64,000 nt of DNA from Marvania coccoides (Eukaryota; Chlorophyta; Trebouxiophyceae; Chlorellales; Chlorellaceae): the NCBI GenBank assembly GCA_963854735.1, contig OY978104.1, positions 1,240,001-1,304,000 on the forward strand, in the 5' to 3' direction. The translations under genes and the position numbers were made by a program. The first letter of the stretch is position 1; every line of letters starts with the position of its first letter. This document shows positions 21,968 through 32,613 of the stretch, one piece after another. The notes under the pieces were generated by a model. That model did not search any database, had not been told where the DNA came from, and saw only the letters and a list, made by a program, of their open reading frames with translations.

Positions 21968-24400
21968 ATGTCCAAGCGGTCTTCGACCGATGCCATCCTC
22001 AACGGCAACCCAACCAACATCAAGCTGGACACCGTCAACCCCATATGGCTGGAGGCCTCCCCCGAGGAGCGCTACCTGCTGCTTGAGGACCCTGAGACGG
22101 GGGACATCCTCATGCCGCTCATCTACATGAAACACGTGCTGGAGGCAAACTACTCGAGAAAACTGGCGTCGCTGAAGAACCGCTTGGTCACGGTGCCCGC
22201 TTCCAGCCCGCTGTCCGCCAACGAGGGTCTCCTGCACTGGCAGTGGGCGTTTGAGAGTCCAGCCGCGGTCAAGGTGATAGTGCGCAGGGAAATCGGAGAA
22301 GCCACACCCCAGGGCCACCTCCGCCTGGTGCTTGTGCCCATCGTCTACAACGCCATGGCGGGGAGGCCCGAGCTGCGCGCTCTGCCGCTGTTCAAGGCGC
22401 TGCACCGGGCGATGCGGCCATCGACCTACTGGCCGCTGGTGTGCCCGCTGCCCAAAGAGGTGCAGGAGAGCTCTGACGCGTCGGCGATCATCACCGCGGG
22501 TGCGCTACCAGCCCCTCTATTTCAGGGTCCCACCATCCTTGAGGCCTCTGCCATCAAGTACATGTTCATGTTCAAAGACAAGAAGGAGGTGGAGGCAAGC
22601 AAGCGCATGCGCACAACGGGGGCCGCCCCCGTCGACAACGGGCGCCTCACTGCCGCCATTGCGGGTTCTGGCGCTGTGCAGTGCACCAGCCTGACGGAAC
22701 TTCTCGCCCAGGGCCAGGCCCCCCCAACCGCAAACCAAAACGCAGAAGCAGCAAGCACCGCAGGGGTAAACACCGCAGGGGGAAACACCGCAGGGGGATC
22801 GGTCAGCGGTGGTGGTTCAGCCAGCGAGGCGGCAGAGGCGGCGGCAGCGGCGGAAGTGGCGGTGGCTGGCCCGACCACGATAGATGGGTTATTCTCGCCA
22901 ACAGCATATCTGGATGAATTAGGAGAGGCGGAAAATGGCGTTGGGAGTCTTCAAGATCGGTATCAGAGTCTGCACCAGATGGATCAGCCGCCACGACCAG
23001 ACCGACAGCAGCAGCAGCAGCAGCTACAGCAGGCCATCCCCGAGTCGACGCCTTCTATCGCGCCTTCTGCGCGTGATTCCCCTGCCTCCGCGGCCGCCGT
23101 CCCTGTGGGGGAGCGGCCTGCGGCCCCCACCAAACCCCACAATGCTCTGCTGGTCCACCTAGTATTGCAAAAACAGCAGGAGGAGAAGGAGCGGATGAGT
23201 CGGCAGCCGCCAGACGGCAGCCAGCCTCCTTCAGCAGCGCCTCCCGTGTCCCAGCAACATCACTATGCCGCCATTGCGCAGCAGCGCGACCAGCTCGTCC
23301 CGCCCCTGGCAACCCCCCAAAACGCTGCTGGCGACGGGTTTAGTAGTGGTGCTGCCGCTGCCACCCCTCCTCCCGGCCCCGGGACTCTTGACGAGTTGCG
23401 TTCCATCGTTGTGCAGCAGGAGTCCCGCATTGGCGACCTGACCCGCGAGGTGGACCGCATGAAGAGCAGTATTGTGCAGATCTACTCGGCAGTCACCAGC
23501 ATCATGTGCCACCCCGCAATGACAGCGCCAGCCACGCAGCACCAGCACCAGGGGCATTACCCACCGCAAGCACCACCCCCGCACAACGCGCAGCCTCCAA
23601 TGACGCCCTCGTCTGCGGCGCTGATGGGGTCGCTTGCGGCGCTGGGGCCGTCGCCCTCGGGCCTACCCGCCATGGGCCAGCCTCGCCCTGGGTCCATGCA
23701 CTACGGGCCCTACAGAGGGCTCACCTTGCCCAAGCCACCTCCCCGCCCTGACATGTACGGTCCCCCCAGGTCAATGTATGGGCAAAATCCGCCGTGGGTG
23801 ACAGGCGGAGTGGCGCCAGAGCATCCGACCATGCAGCGGCAGGAGCAAGATCACCAGCAGCAGCAGCACCACCACTACCAACAGCAGCACCAGCAGCAGC
23901 GTCAATATAACCCGTACACTCAGCTTCCCCAGCAGCATCAACAGCAGCCGCCGCAGCAGCATCAGCACCAGCAGGCCGCCGCTGCACCCTTTTGTGGACC
24001 ACCCGGTGGTCATCAAAACCACCACCAAGCCGACCACAGACCGGCAGCGAACACCGACAATGCTGGCGGCGGCGGCGGCGGCAGAACCAGCGCAGGTGCA
24101 GCAGACCTGGCGGCGGTGCTGCGCAGCCTCAAGCCCCAGCCGTTGTCGCACATGCACATCCCCTACCACAACCAACCTTCCCAATCAATTGATCTGGGCG
24201 CGTTCATTGCGCGGCAGGGTGGTGGCGGGGAAGGAGGGGGCCAGGGCGGTGGTGGCCACGCGTCCCAGGCTCTTTCTCTGTTCACAGGCGCGGCATCGCT
24301 GATGCTGGACCCCAAGCTGCTGCCCAGCCAGCTGAGTCTGGGTGACCTGCTCATGGACGCCATCGACAGGGATGGCGTCGTCGAGGGCAAGCAGCTAGAC

Positions 24401-24442
<42 letters not shown>

Positions 24443-24535
24443 GGTGAAGACCCAGCTGTAGAGCAGCCAATGGGAGGGCGCAATGGCGACGGCAGTAGAG
24501 CCTGCAGTGGTAGACAAGGAGAGCAGCAACGCTAG
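21968..24535 (+). CDS. Gln/His/Pro-rich protein of unknown function, probable nuclear regulator
   Basis: A single-exon 855-residue protein that I do not recognise. Residues 1-210 are ordered-looking and not repetitive (NPIWLEASPEERYLLLEDP, GDILMPLIYMKHVLEANYSR, YWPLVCPLPKEVQ), so a folded domain is likely there. Then comes a long low-complexity region with polyAla and many Gln and His clusters. Around residues 472-515 there is a coiled-coil candidate (LDELRSIVVQQESRIGDLTR). The end carries a (CAG)12 polyglutamine run. This composition is common in transcription or chromatin co-regulators, but no DNA-binding motif is visible. The ATG at 21968 follows an in-frame stop and begins MSKRSSTDAILNGN. 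Confidence 0.7.
24404..24439 (+). repeat. (CAG)12 microsatellite coding for polyglutamine
   Basis: Twelve perfect triplets read in the CAG frame near the C-terminus of the Gln-rich protein. Likely length-polymorphic. Confidence 0.9.
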
Positions 24536-24937
24536 CAGGGCGGTGGCTCCCCTCCTTCCTGATAGTCTTTTTACTGATTGACGAACAACCCCACTTTCTC
24601 TTTCTTGCTCTCCTGTACGAATCTTCTTTCTTTTTCTGGTTCCCGCCCATCACGTTATTGTTGTTAGTTATATCCTCCCTTTCTAATAACCCCTTTCTCC
24701 CCCTCCCCCGACCGTCAAAAGTGGAACGTCACTTTCTCTCCCACTTCACTGAACAGAATCGCAGTTACACCTAGTCTATCACCACCACAACAACACTTGC
24801 ATTTGTTTTATAACTCTCAGTTGGGTATTTTCTTTTCTCCTTTAATTTCCTTCATCATCATAAAATGGTACAGCTGCTGTTGAATTGAGTAGCAGGGGCG
24901 CGTTTGGGTAGAAAAAATAACGCTCTAGTTATGCTCC
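24536..24937. other. Convergent 3' spacer
   Basis: Pyrimidine-rich spacer between the Gln-rich gene and the LHCI gene, which end towards each other. It presumably holds both 3'UTRs. No gene seen. Confidence 0.5.
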
Positions 24938-26014
24938 TCACATCATCTGGCCGGGCCAGAGGCAGGTGAGGGGGATGGTGAGTCCCTGGACGTCCACGGT
25001 GGCGGGGACGTGGCACACGCCGATGTTGGCGCCGATGTTGTTGGCGAAGGGGCTGGCAAGATGGTCAGACAGGTTGGCCAGGGGGCCCTTGCCGGTGGCC
25101 TGCGCCTGCAGCACGAAGGCCATGAACGCGATCATCGCCAGGCGGCCGTTCTTCACCTCCTTGGTCTGCATCTCCGACATGTTGCCCTTGGAGAAGCCCA
25201 GGGGGTCGAAGGGGCCGCCGGGGTAGCCAGGCTCGGGGTTGGGCACCGCCAGGTTGGCGTTGAAGGGGTCGGTGTTGACGGAGCCGTGCTTGCGGATGTC
25301 CATCCAGCGGCGCACTTCAACAAAGTGCATCAGCAGGAACTCCCAAGCAAGCACGCCGCCCAGGTTCATCTTGCCACCCACCGGCAGGTTGGGCAGGTTC
25401 TCGGGCAGGCCGGAGGAGTACCACCACTGCTCCGGGTGGATAACCTCCTGCGCCAGAACTCCGGCAACGCCAAGCATCGCCCAGCGGCAATGAACGAGCT
25501 CGGCCTGACGGTGCCAGGCGAGGGCCTTGGGGTCGGCACCCAGGCCCATGGGGTCGAAGGCGCGGTCGCCTTCAAATCAATCAATTAGAGAGAGAAAGTG
25601 TGAGTGAGGATGAAGTAAGATTCGGGCGATAGTGTAAGAAACCTGAATGAAGATTTGACATTTTGGGGTTGGGGGTGGAGAAGATTTGAAAAAGCAGAAG
25701 AGCGTCGCTCGCGCGCACCTGGGAGGCCCTCAAGGTAGGGCAGAGTGGGGACGCCGGGGAAGAACACAGGCTTGTCCGCGGCATAGACGGTCACGGACCT
25801 GCGTGCAGCACGACCGCTGGTGCGGGCGACCTGCAGCGATTGTGAGGAAAATAATATTACTATAAGATCATTTTGCACAAGATCTGGCCATCGCGATGCC
25901 CCAAACACCCCATTTCGATGCGAAATCGTTCGGATAGCTTTATATTTTCATCTTTATTTCGTCAATGGGGCTTACCGCAGGGGCGCGCGCGCCGAGGAAA
26001 GCTGTGGCGTTCAT
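24938..26014 (-). CDS. Photosystem I light-harvesting chlorophyll a/b protein (LHCI)
   Basis: Three exons (26014-25976, 25830-25719, 25569-24938) give 260 residues. The first ~35 are an Ala/Arg/Ser-rich plastid transit peptide, here split by an intron. The mature part has the LHC landmarks: YLEGLPGDRAFDPMGLG, the first helix with ELVHCRWAMLG (Chl-binding Glu, His/Arg pair), the middle helix EFLLMHFVEVRRW, PGYPGGPFDPLGF, and the third helix KEVKNGRLAMIAFMAFVLQ. The P-G-YPGG-FDPLG block and overall length fit Lhca proteins more than LHCII. It binds chlorophyll and carotenoid in thylakoids next to PSI. The exact Lhca number cannot be set by eye. The last intron ends in GAAG instead of CAG. Confidence 0.93.
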
Positions 26015-26170
26015 GGCGGAGTTGGAGTTGATTAATTCGACGACAAAGGCACCTAGAGCGACGAAACACGAGCGATTTTTTTGGATGAAAAAGCGATTGC
26101 ATTCTTTCTTCCTTGAGCTCGGAGATGCAATTTTGACTTCAAAATTTCACCGCCATTTGGTATTAATGCA
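26015..26170. promoter_or_regulatory. Shared 156-bp bidirectional promoter, LHCI / malonyl-CoA synthetase
   Basis: Only 156 bp separate the start codons of two divergent genes, so promoters and both 5'UTRs must overlap or be very short. No TATA box was recognised. Confidence 0.6.
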
Positions 26171-27875
26171 ATGGAGGTGCTGCGTTCCTCATTGCACTTC
26201 CTAGAGCGCACCGCAGTGGTCGCACAGAACAGCTCATATAGGCGAGTGATCTCCAGAGATTTCACATTTGCTTTTGAATAAAGTATACATTAAAATCGCC
26301 TTGGACCTTAATAATGCAAACAGATATGCCGATCTCCTGGGCACAGCGCTGCGGGTGGCCAGCGGGCTCGCCAACGTCCCTGCCCGCTCCCCCGCCATAG
26401 CCTTTCCCCCCGCTGCTGCGACCCAGCCCCGCGTGGCCCTGATGACCGACCCAGGGTTGGGCTACGCTGGTGGAATGTTGGGCACGTGGCTTGCTCGCGG
26501 CATCTCTGTGCCGCTGTGCCTGTCCCACCCAGACCCAGAGCTGGCATATGTGCTTCAAGACTCGGGGGCAAGCGTGGTGCTGGCGGGACCCAACCATGCT
26601 CACCGAATGCGACGCCTGGCGGAACCCCTGGGAGCCGCGGTTCACGAGCTCTTCCCTGCCGCCCCAGCAGCTGTTGGCCAATCGCTGCAAGATTTGTGCC
26701 AGTCGATACCGTCGCAGGTGGCCCCGCTTCTGGACCGACTATCCCCTGGCGGCGGTGCGATGCTGATTTACACCTCGGGCACCACCGGCCGCCCCAAGGG
26801 CGCGCTGCACACCCTGGGCAGCATTGACGCTCAAGTGCGCAGCCTTCGTGCTGCATGGGAGTGGACGCCCCAAGACCGCATCCTGCACGCGCTGCCGCTG
26901 CACCACGTGCACGGCATTGTCAATGCCCTGCTGTGCGCGCTGGCCTCTGGCGCTGCGGTGGAGATGCTGCCCAAGTTTTCTCCGACCCAGGTGTGGGGGC
27001 GCCTGACACAGCCCCAAGCGGGGAAGATCACGCTGCTCATGGGGGTGCCCACGATGCTGGCGTTCCTGCTCAATGCCTACGACGCGATGCCAGAGGGAGG
27101 GGAGCAGCGGCGCGCGTGTGAGGCGGCGGCAGCAGCGCTGCGGCTGACTGTCAGCGGCTCGGCGGCGTGCCCCACCCCCATCATGCTGCGCTGGGGGGAG
27201 CTGGCAGGGGAGGTCCCTCTGGAGCGGTATGGGATGACAGAGACTGGCATGCTGCTGGGCAACCCTTTGCAGGGGGAGCGCCGCCCAGGGTCTGTCGGGC
27301 TGCCCTTCCCTGGGGTGCACGTCAGGGTAGATCCTGCCACGGAGGAGCTCGGGGTGCGCAGTGAGCAGCTGTTCGCGGGTTACTGGGGCCTGCCTGCGCC
27401 CACTGCTGCCGCTTTTGACCAGGATGGCTACTTTCTTACTGGGGACACTGCACAGGTGGATGAGACCCCCGGGGGTGGGGGGTACTACCGCCTGCTGGGC
27501 CGCACCAGCGTGGACGTCATAAAGCACGGCGGATTTAAAATTTCTGCTCTGGATGTTGAGAGCGCTCTCATGGACCACCCAGCGGTAGCAGAGTGCGCGG
27601 TGGTGGGGCTGCCTGACGCACAATACGGCGAGACTCTGGGCGCGGTGGTGGCGCTGCGCGAGGGCCAGGGGGAGTTGAGTTTGGGCGAGCTGAAAGCATG
27701 GGCGCAGGGACGGCTGCCTCCCTACCAGGTTCCCAGCGTGCTGCGCGTGCTCCCAGCGCTGCCTAGGAACACAATGGGAAAGGTGAACAAGAAGACGCTG
27801 CGAGCAGACGTGTTTCCCAACCTATTCCCGCCTGCAGGGCCCGCAGATATCAGCAAAGGAACTGGCAAGGCGTAG
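26171..27875 (+). CDS. Malonyl-CoA synthetase (ACSF3/AAE13-like acyl-activating enzyme)
   Basis: Exons 26171-26241 and 26324-27875 give 540 residues. The long ORF has no usable ATG. The upstream exon (MEVLRSSLHFLERTAVV) joins as SSYRYADLLG, as expected for the N-terminus of ACSF3. The 82-nt intron begins GC (TAG|GCGAGT) and ends AACAG. Motifs include the ATP/AMP signature YTSGTTGRPKGALHT, LPLHHVHGIVNALL (typical of AAE13), YGMTETGM, the GYFLTGDTA block, LGRTSVDVIKHGG and the catalytic-lysine end PRNTMGKVNKK. The family converts malonate, ATP and CoA to malonyl-CoA in mitochondria and/or plastids, clearing malonate and feeding fatty-acid synthesis. It ends convergent to the REP gene 116 bp away. 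Confidence 0.88.
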
Positions 27876-27991
27876 TAGTGCACTGGGTCTCAATAAACTT
27901 GCGCATTGCTTGGCTAGTTTAGCATTCAAATTGACAATTGCAGGAAAATTAGACTAGTCTAGTCTACATGTATATCACGATTGTAAATATA

Positions 27992-29873
27992 TCACGACTC
28001 CTTCAAAGCACTCTGTGGTCGGTGATCGCTTTCCTCGCGTTCATCGCGGAGAGCTGCTGCGCTCCCCACCCCCAGCGCAGCCTCCAGCACCGCGACGGCT
28101 TCGCTGTCAGAGTCTGCACCCCCTGCGTCTGCCTCTTCTCCCCTCCGCCGAGCACCCTCCTCAAGCGGAAAGAACCCATCGTCCCTGTCTTCAGGGTAAA
28201 GAGACCAGTAGCAGCCTTTTGCAGCTCCCACAGCCTCCGCCAGGGCCACCTCAGCTGAAGGACCAGGGCACAGCGCCACGTTGGACGGCCACGAGGCAAC
28301 AGGGCCCGCACTGCTGCTGCTGCACGTTTCGATGAAAAAGAAGGCGGCCCACAGCGCGGTGGGTTTTGGCATGGCCGTTGACTCCTTCATCACCATCGGT
28401 TGGCCACCTCCTTCCGTTCGTTCCAGCTCTCGGCAGTCTGCCAGCGCCTCCAGGCAGGGCAGCAGAGCATTCTGCGCAGTCAATGCCGCCACCCCCTCTT
28501 CTTCTCCTTCCAATCCCTGGACATCGCACCACAGGTGCAGCACGCTCTGTGCCTCTGGGCACGCCCCTGTGGATCGCCCCACCTGCAGCCCCCACACGGT
28601 CACGCCGCCAGGCCCAGCGCCAGGCACAGCCACCACAGCCTGCGCAGCGTCGCGCACAGCTGGGCCATCCAGCACAGCCACACACCGTGCAGTGGTGTGT
28701 TTCTCCACGGGGAGCCCAAACGTGGCGACCCACTCCTGCAGTGCCTCTGGTCCAGCAGCCAACCGCCCACACCCAATGGTCTGGCACTGTTGCTGCTGCT
28801 GCTGCTGGTCTCCGTCTGTTTCCTCTCCGTCACTCCCATAACTACCGATTTCTACCACCACTGATGTGCAGCTGAACGAGTGCTCGTCAAAGGTCAGGCC
28901 AGCCACACCGCAGCGCAGCACCTGCACAGCGCCGCCCACAGCAGCAGTGCGGCAAAACGCCTGAGGTAGCTCGCCGCAGCCGTACATGGGCGCCAAAAAT
29001 GGGCCCGCTTCCACCCCGTAACGCCCCACTGACTGGATGTACAGTCGCAGCAGGCGCAGCGCATCGCAGCTGCTCAGCTGGCCACCAAGGTGACCGTGCT
29101 GCAGCAGCACTCCATGGGCCAGGTCTCCCTGCAGCCGCGCGTCCAGCTCCTCCGCCTCCATCACCGCCTTGAACGTTGCCTTCTCCCTCCCACCTCTCTC
29201 TTCTATTCTGTTCAACAACGGGCCTCGCCCCTCCATCGCCTCCCCGCACCCCTTCAGAAACCGCATCAGCGACCGTTTCTGCAGCGGGGTGAGAGTCTTG
29301 TCCCTGAATATCTGCGCCCTGGTGGAGGGCACTGGGTGGGATGCGCCGGTGGCAAGCTCAACAACCGCCACGCTCTGCACCAGCTTGAACTCGGTGTAGT
29401 GGTGCGCGCCAGAGCCCAGCAGCAGCGAAATCATGGGGCCACCGCCGTATAGAATGTGCGGGGAGAGATCGAGGTTGTAAGCAGAGGGGGTGGCAAGGCT
29501 GACGGCGGCGCTGGGGTGCAGGAACACACGGCCGCTGCTCACCCCAGGAAGATGATGCCTGGGTGTAGATCGTGTACGCTCTTTGCCTGCTCCTCCAGGC
29601 TGTCCCAGCAGCGCTGCCTGGAGTTCGTCCAGGCGGAGAGTGGCCCAGGCGCCGCCATAGTGCGAGGCGGGGTCCAGCTGCAGCACAGAGTGGCCAGCCT
29701 TGGCAGCGGCTCTGCATAGGTTGAGTGGGATGGCGAATCCTTAATTGATTAATTTGCTGCCTTCACACATTTTGTAGCTGTTATTATGGCAAAACTCACG
29801 CTGCAACGATGGACTCGATCAGTCCTGTGCCAATGACGACCAGATCGAACTCAGATGGCTCGATGCGCTGCAT
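27992..29873 (-). CDS. REP: Rab escort protein (REP / Rab GGTase component A)
   Basis: Exons 29873-29800 and 29711-27992 give 597 residues. The small first exon supplies the FAD-like Rossmann start FDLVVIGTGLIESIVAAAAA. After splicing it runs into KAGHSVLQLDPASHYGGAWA, the SCR1 region of the GDI/REP superfamily. YNLDLSPHILYGGGPMISLL and YTEFKLVQSV match the next conserved block, and YGCGELPQAFCRTAAVGG the Rab-binding platform. The acidic, variable C-terminal half and greater length favour REP over RabGDI. REP presents new Rab GTPases to geranylgeranyl transferase II and delivers them to membranes. A run of Gln lies in the middle. Confidence 0.85.
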
Positions 29874-30234
29874 GATGTGGTGTGATTCGAAGACCTCACA
29901 CACAAAAATACAGTTTTAATTAATAAAACCCAGAAAAAACGATTTGAGATTCAAATTCAAGTATTCTTCGATTGCTGCATTGTGAGCGCAGTAAGATGCA
30001 TTATTAAGTTATTCAAAATATTCTTTATCGCGCGTTTCCCCAATCCGTCTCAGACGAATGAGCATTTTTTGACGGGATTCAAACCAAATTTCTGGCCACA
30101 GATGGAGAATGTCTCAATTCAATTGAATTTAAAACTTTTGGAAACGCCCAAAGCATTCACATTTGCCAGGCACTCTGCAGACTGCTTGGAGCATAATTTG
30201 TGCCAGATTTTCACCCTCATATTTATTTTTAATA
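29874..30234. promoter_or_regulatory. Divergent intergenic region, REP / DCC gene
   Basis: An AT-rich 361-bp spacer between divergent start codons. No coding sequence seen. Confidence 0.4.
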
Positions 30235-31041
30235 ATGTCTTCTCTGCACGCTGCTCGCGCGGCTGTTCGCCCGCGCATTCTTAGCGCCGCTGCTGCCAGG
30301 AGCCCTATTCTGCACAGACACGTGGTCTCTGCCTCTGCATCTGGTGCGTGGCGAAACTGTGAACAAACACCCCTCCAAAAAAAATCTGCTTTTAAACACC
30401 GCTTTTTGACACACTCGCAGATGGGCCCAGTACCTCTGGCAGCCCTTCATGGAACATTAAGATGCTATATGATGGGGATTGTCCCTTGTGCATGCGTGAG
30501 GTTGACATGCTGAGGCGCAGGGATACAGGCGTGGGGAAAATAGCATTCGTAGACGTCGCTGCTGCCGACTACGACCCCTCCCAGCACGCCGATTTGACGT
30601 TTGGGCAGGCCATGGAGCGCATCCACGCAATACTGCCGGACGGGACTGTGGTCACCGACGTTGAAGTTTTCAGACGGCTGTACGAGGAAGTGGGACTCGG
30701 CTGGGTGTGAGTGCAGAAAAACAGAATGAAGCAACTTTTGACGCATCTTTTAAAAAAGAGAGGGAATACAGCAATGTAAAGTGGTGCCCTCAAGCTTGCG
30801 TGGCACAAGTAAGAATTGCCCAGCTGTACACCAACCTATTTTTGTCCCCTCGCCTCGCAGGTACGCTGTGACCAAGGTCCCTGCCGTGGAAAAGGCCGCA
30901 AATGCGCTGTACAATGTGTGGGCAAAGTACCGACTGCAGATCACCGGGCGGCCAGATTTTGCTACCGTGCTGGCCGAGAAGAAAATGTGCAGGGCTCCCA
31001 AGGAAGGCGCTGCAAGCGTAGCAGCTGGCGGCGAGAACTAG
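30235..31041 (+). CDS. DCC family (DUF393) thiol-disulfide oxidoreductase, organellar
   Basis: Three exons (30235-30343, 30421-30706, 30861-31041) give 191 residues. The first exon is an Ala/Arg/Ser-rich presequence. After splicing, MLYDGDCPLCMREVDML places the family signature YDGxCxxC at residues 53-60, with Cys57 and Cys60 as a thioredoxin-like CxxC pair. Further conserved parts are KIAFVDVAA, the AMERIHAILPDGTVVTDVEV block and VYAVTKVPAVEKAANALY. Plant and algal members are plastid or mitochondrial proteins of unproven redox function. Both introns are GT-AG. Confidence 0.85.
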
Positions 31042-31352
31042 AAAACTGTCTCGTGTCGATGAAAATGCTGATTTAATGTTACACAAAAGGGGCCAAAGTT
31101 TGCCACAAAAATGACGAGAAATGAACTCATATTATATTTAATTTTGTGTAATGCTGAATATAATGCCCGAATATGAAAGAGAGAGTCATTTGTTATGGTA
31201 TAAAAAAGTGCCAGTGCAAAAAGGACAAGTAGAAAACGGAAGGTTCGAGGAGTTGAAAGCATAAAAAATGCACCGCCAAATGCAAAATGCGCGGCATCAG
31301 TCTCTTTGGGACTGTTGCCATAAAACTAAATTTATGTAGCTGGCTCTGGCTC
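31042..31352. other. Convergent 3' spacer
   Basis: AT-rich spacer between the DCC gene and the small secreted-protein gene, with no coding signal. Confidence 0.4.
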
Positions 31353-31604
31353 TCACTGCGGCTGGCTTTCTGCCTCAGGCCCGAAGTCGACGGGGCTGAT
31401 GCTGGCGATGCCTACCATTCCAGCGGGCAGCAGCTTGTCGGGATCATATTGACACTCGCCGTTCACCCACATGCACCCGCCGCTGGACGTGATGGTCCTA
31501 TTGCACGTAGCCTCGTCGGTGAAGCTGGAGCAGACGACGGCGCGGGCGGGGAGGGCGGTGGCGAGCAGCAGCGCGAAAAGGAAGGCGATCTCAGCGGTCC
31601 GCAT
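31353..31604 (-). CDS. Small secreted cysteine-containing protein, unknown function
   Basis: Single exon of 83 residues starting with ATG at 31604. Residues 1-23 form a clear signal peptide (IAFLFALLLATALPARA, cleavage expected after ARA). The ~60-residue mature chain contains four cysteines (C25, C34, C44, C51), probably two disulfides, in a pattern SFTDEATCNRTITSSGGCMW with one N-glycosylation site (NRT). This spacing recalls small secreted Cys-rich modules in algae (DEATCN-GGCxWxNGxC), but I do not assign a family. GC-rich codon use like neighbouring housekeeping genes supports it being real. Confidence 0.65.
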   Translation of the reverse strand: MRTAEIAFLFALLLATALPARAVVCSSFTDEATCNRTITSSGGCMWVNGECQYDPDKLLPAGMVGIASISPVDFGPEAESQPQ

Positions 31605-32110
31605 AGTCTTGTTGACTCGACCAACTTTTCAATAGTACTCTTCTCCGAGGTGTGCAAAGTTCCGACGACTCTTTCAAGTTCCGAGGCGTCGAAGAATTTA
31701 GAACAAAATTATGTTCTGTTGCCGGCAGGCTGAGCCGTCGCTAGGAACCGTTAAGATGAGAAAGCGTGTGTCAAAAAATCGGGCTCAAAACTTTATTATT
31801 CAATAAAATGAGCAGCAACGTCTCAATTTTTGGTGGTTTGTTCGTTTCACAAGACCGTTCTTTGCAGCCATTTTTTTTATTATTTCAATATTTACCTCCC
31901 TGGGACTAATCGATTGCAGCGTCACAAAGCACACTTCCTGTCTTTGCACTTCAGTCAAATATTTTTCTGATCTCAAGCACACAAAAAAGTTGCGTAGCTA
32001 ATAAAATTTGTCGAAAGCTGAATGTAGCTAGCGCATTTTAATACGCTTTTCACCTGAACAAAATATATCGTGGCTCCAAGAAGACTCGCGCCCCACAAGG
32101 AGGCTCTAGA
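31605..32110. promoter_or_regulatory. Divergent spacer before APC13
   Basis: A 506-bp AT-rich region between divergent genes. No gene seen on either strand. Confidence 0.4.
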
Positions 32111-32420
32111 ATGTCGTCGACGGTGCACTTTTCATTGCTGAGAGACCCCAAGAACTTGGACATCGTGGACGCCGAGTGGGAAAGGGACGTCCTGCCAGAT
32201 GATGGTGTGTTCTGAGTGCTTCGATTCTTAGTTTAGCTTCAATCAAGAGCCCTGCTGTAAATTAATTTTCGGTGCCGCTGACTCGGTGCCTTTTTCCTCC
32301 GCAGACATCATTTTGCCCGACGGGGTGGACCCATTCCTCGAAGAGGGCGACGCGCAACAAGACGCCGCACCGCCAGGGCCTCCTACCTGGGCTGAACTGG
32401 GCCTGAATGATGTGCGATGA
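32111..32420 (+). CDS. APC13: Anaphase-promoting complex subunit 13
   Basis: A two-exon gene (32111-32204 and 32305-32420) of only 69 residues. The exon join at phase 1 gives LDIVDAEWERDVLPDDDIIL and a tail APPGPPTWAELGLNDVR. This matches the small APC13/Swm1 family: an N-terminal ILDLIDDAWREDxLPxxDIxxP block and a C-terminal W-x-DLAL-like block. APC13 stabilises TPR subunits of the APC/C ubiquitin ligase, which drives mitotic exit. Length fits the family (~70 residues). The gene is convergent with the SAC3-like gene, 193 bp away. Confidence 0.85.
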
Positions 32421-32613
32421 GGGACCGATGGCGGCGAGGCCCAAAATAAAATATTGTTATAATTTTTTACATAATTTAATGTATATGAATGACGGTCTGC
32501 GTGATTTATTTTGCAACTGCATATACCTTGCATGTATCTGTACTACTATCGTGAGTAAAGCTACCATTTATCAACCCCAAACAATCATAACTAATCTCTT
32601 CGCGTACCTATAG

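Noticed and set aside
26268..26323. TTG start for the malonyl-CoA synthetase ORF
   Set aside because: No ATG in this part; an upstream ATG exon joins in phase and gives the expected N-terminus.
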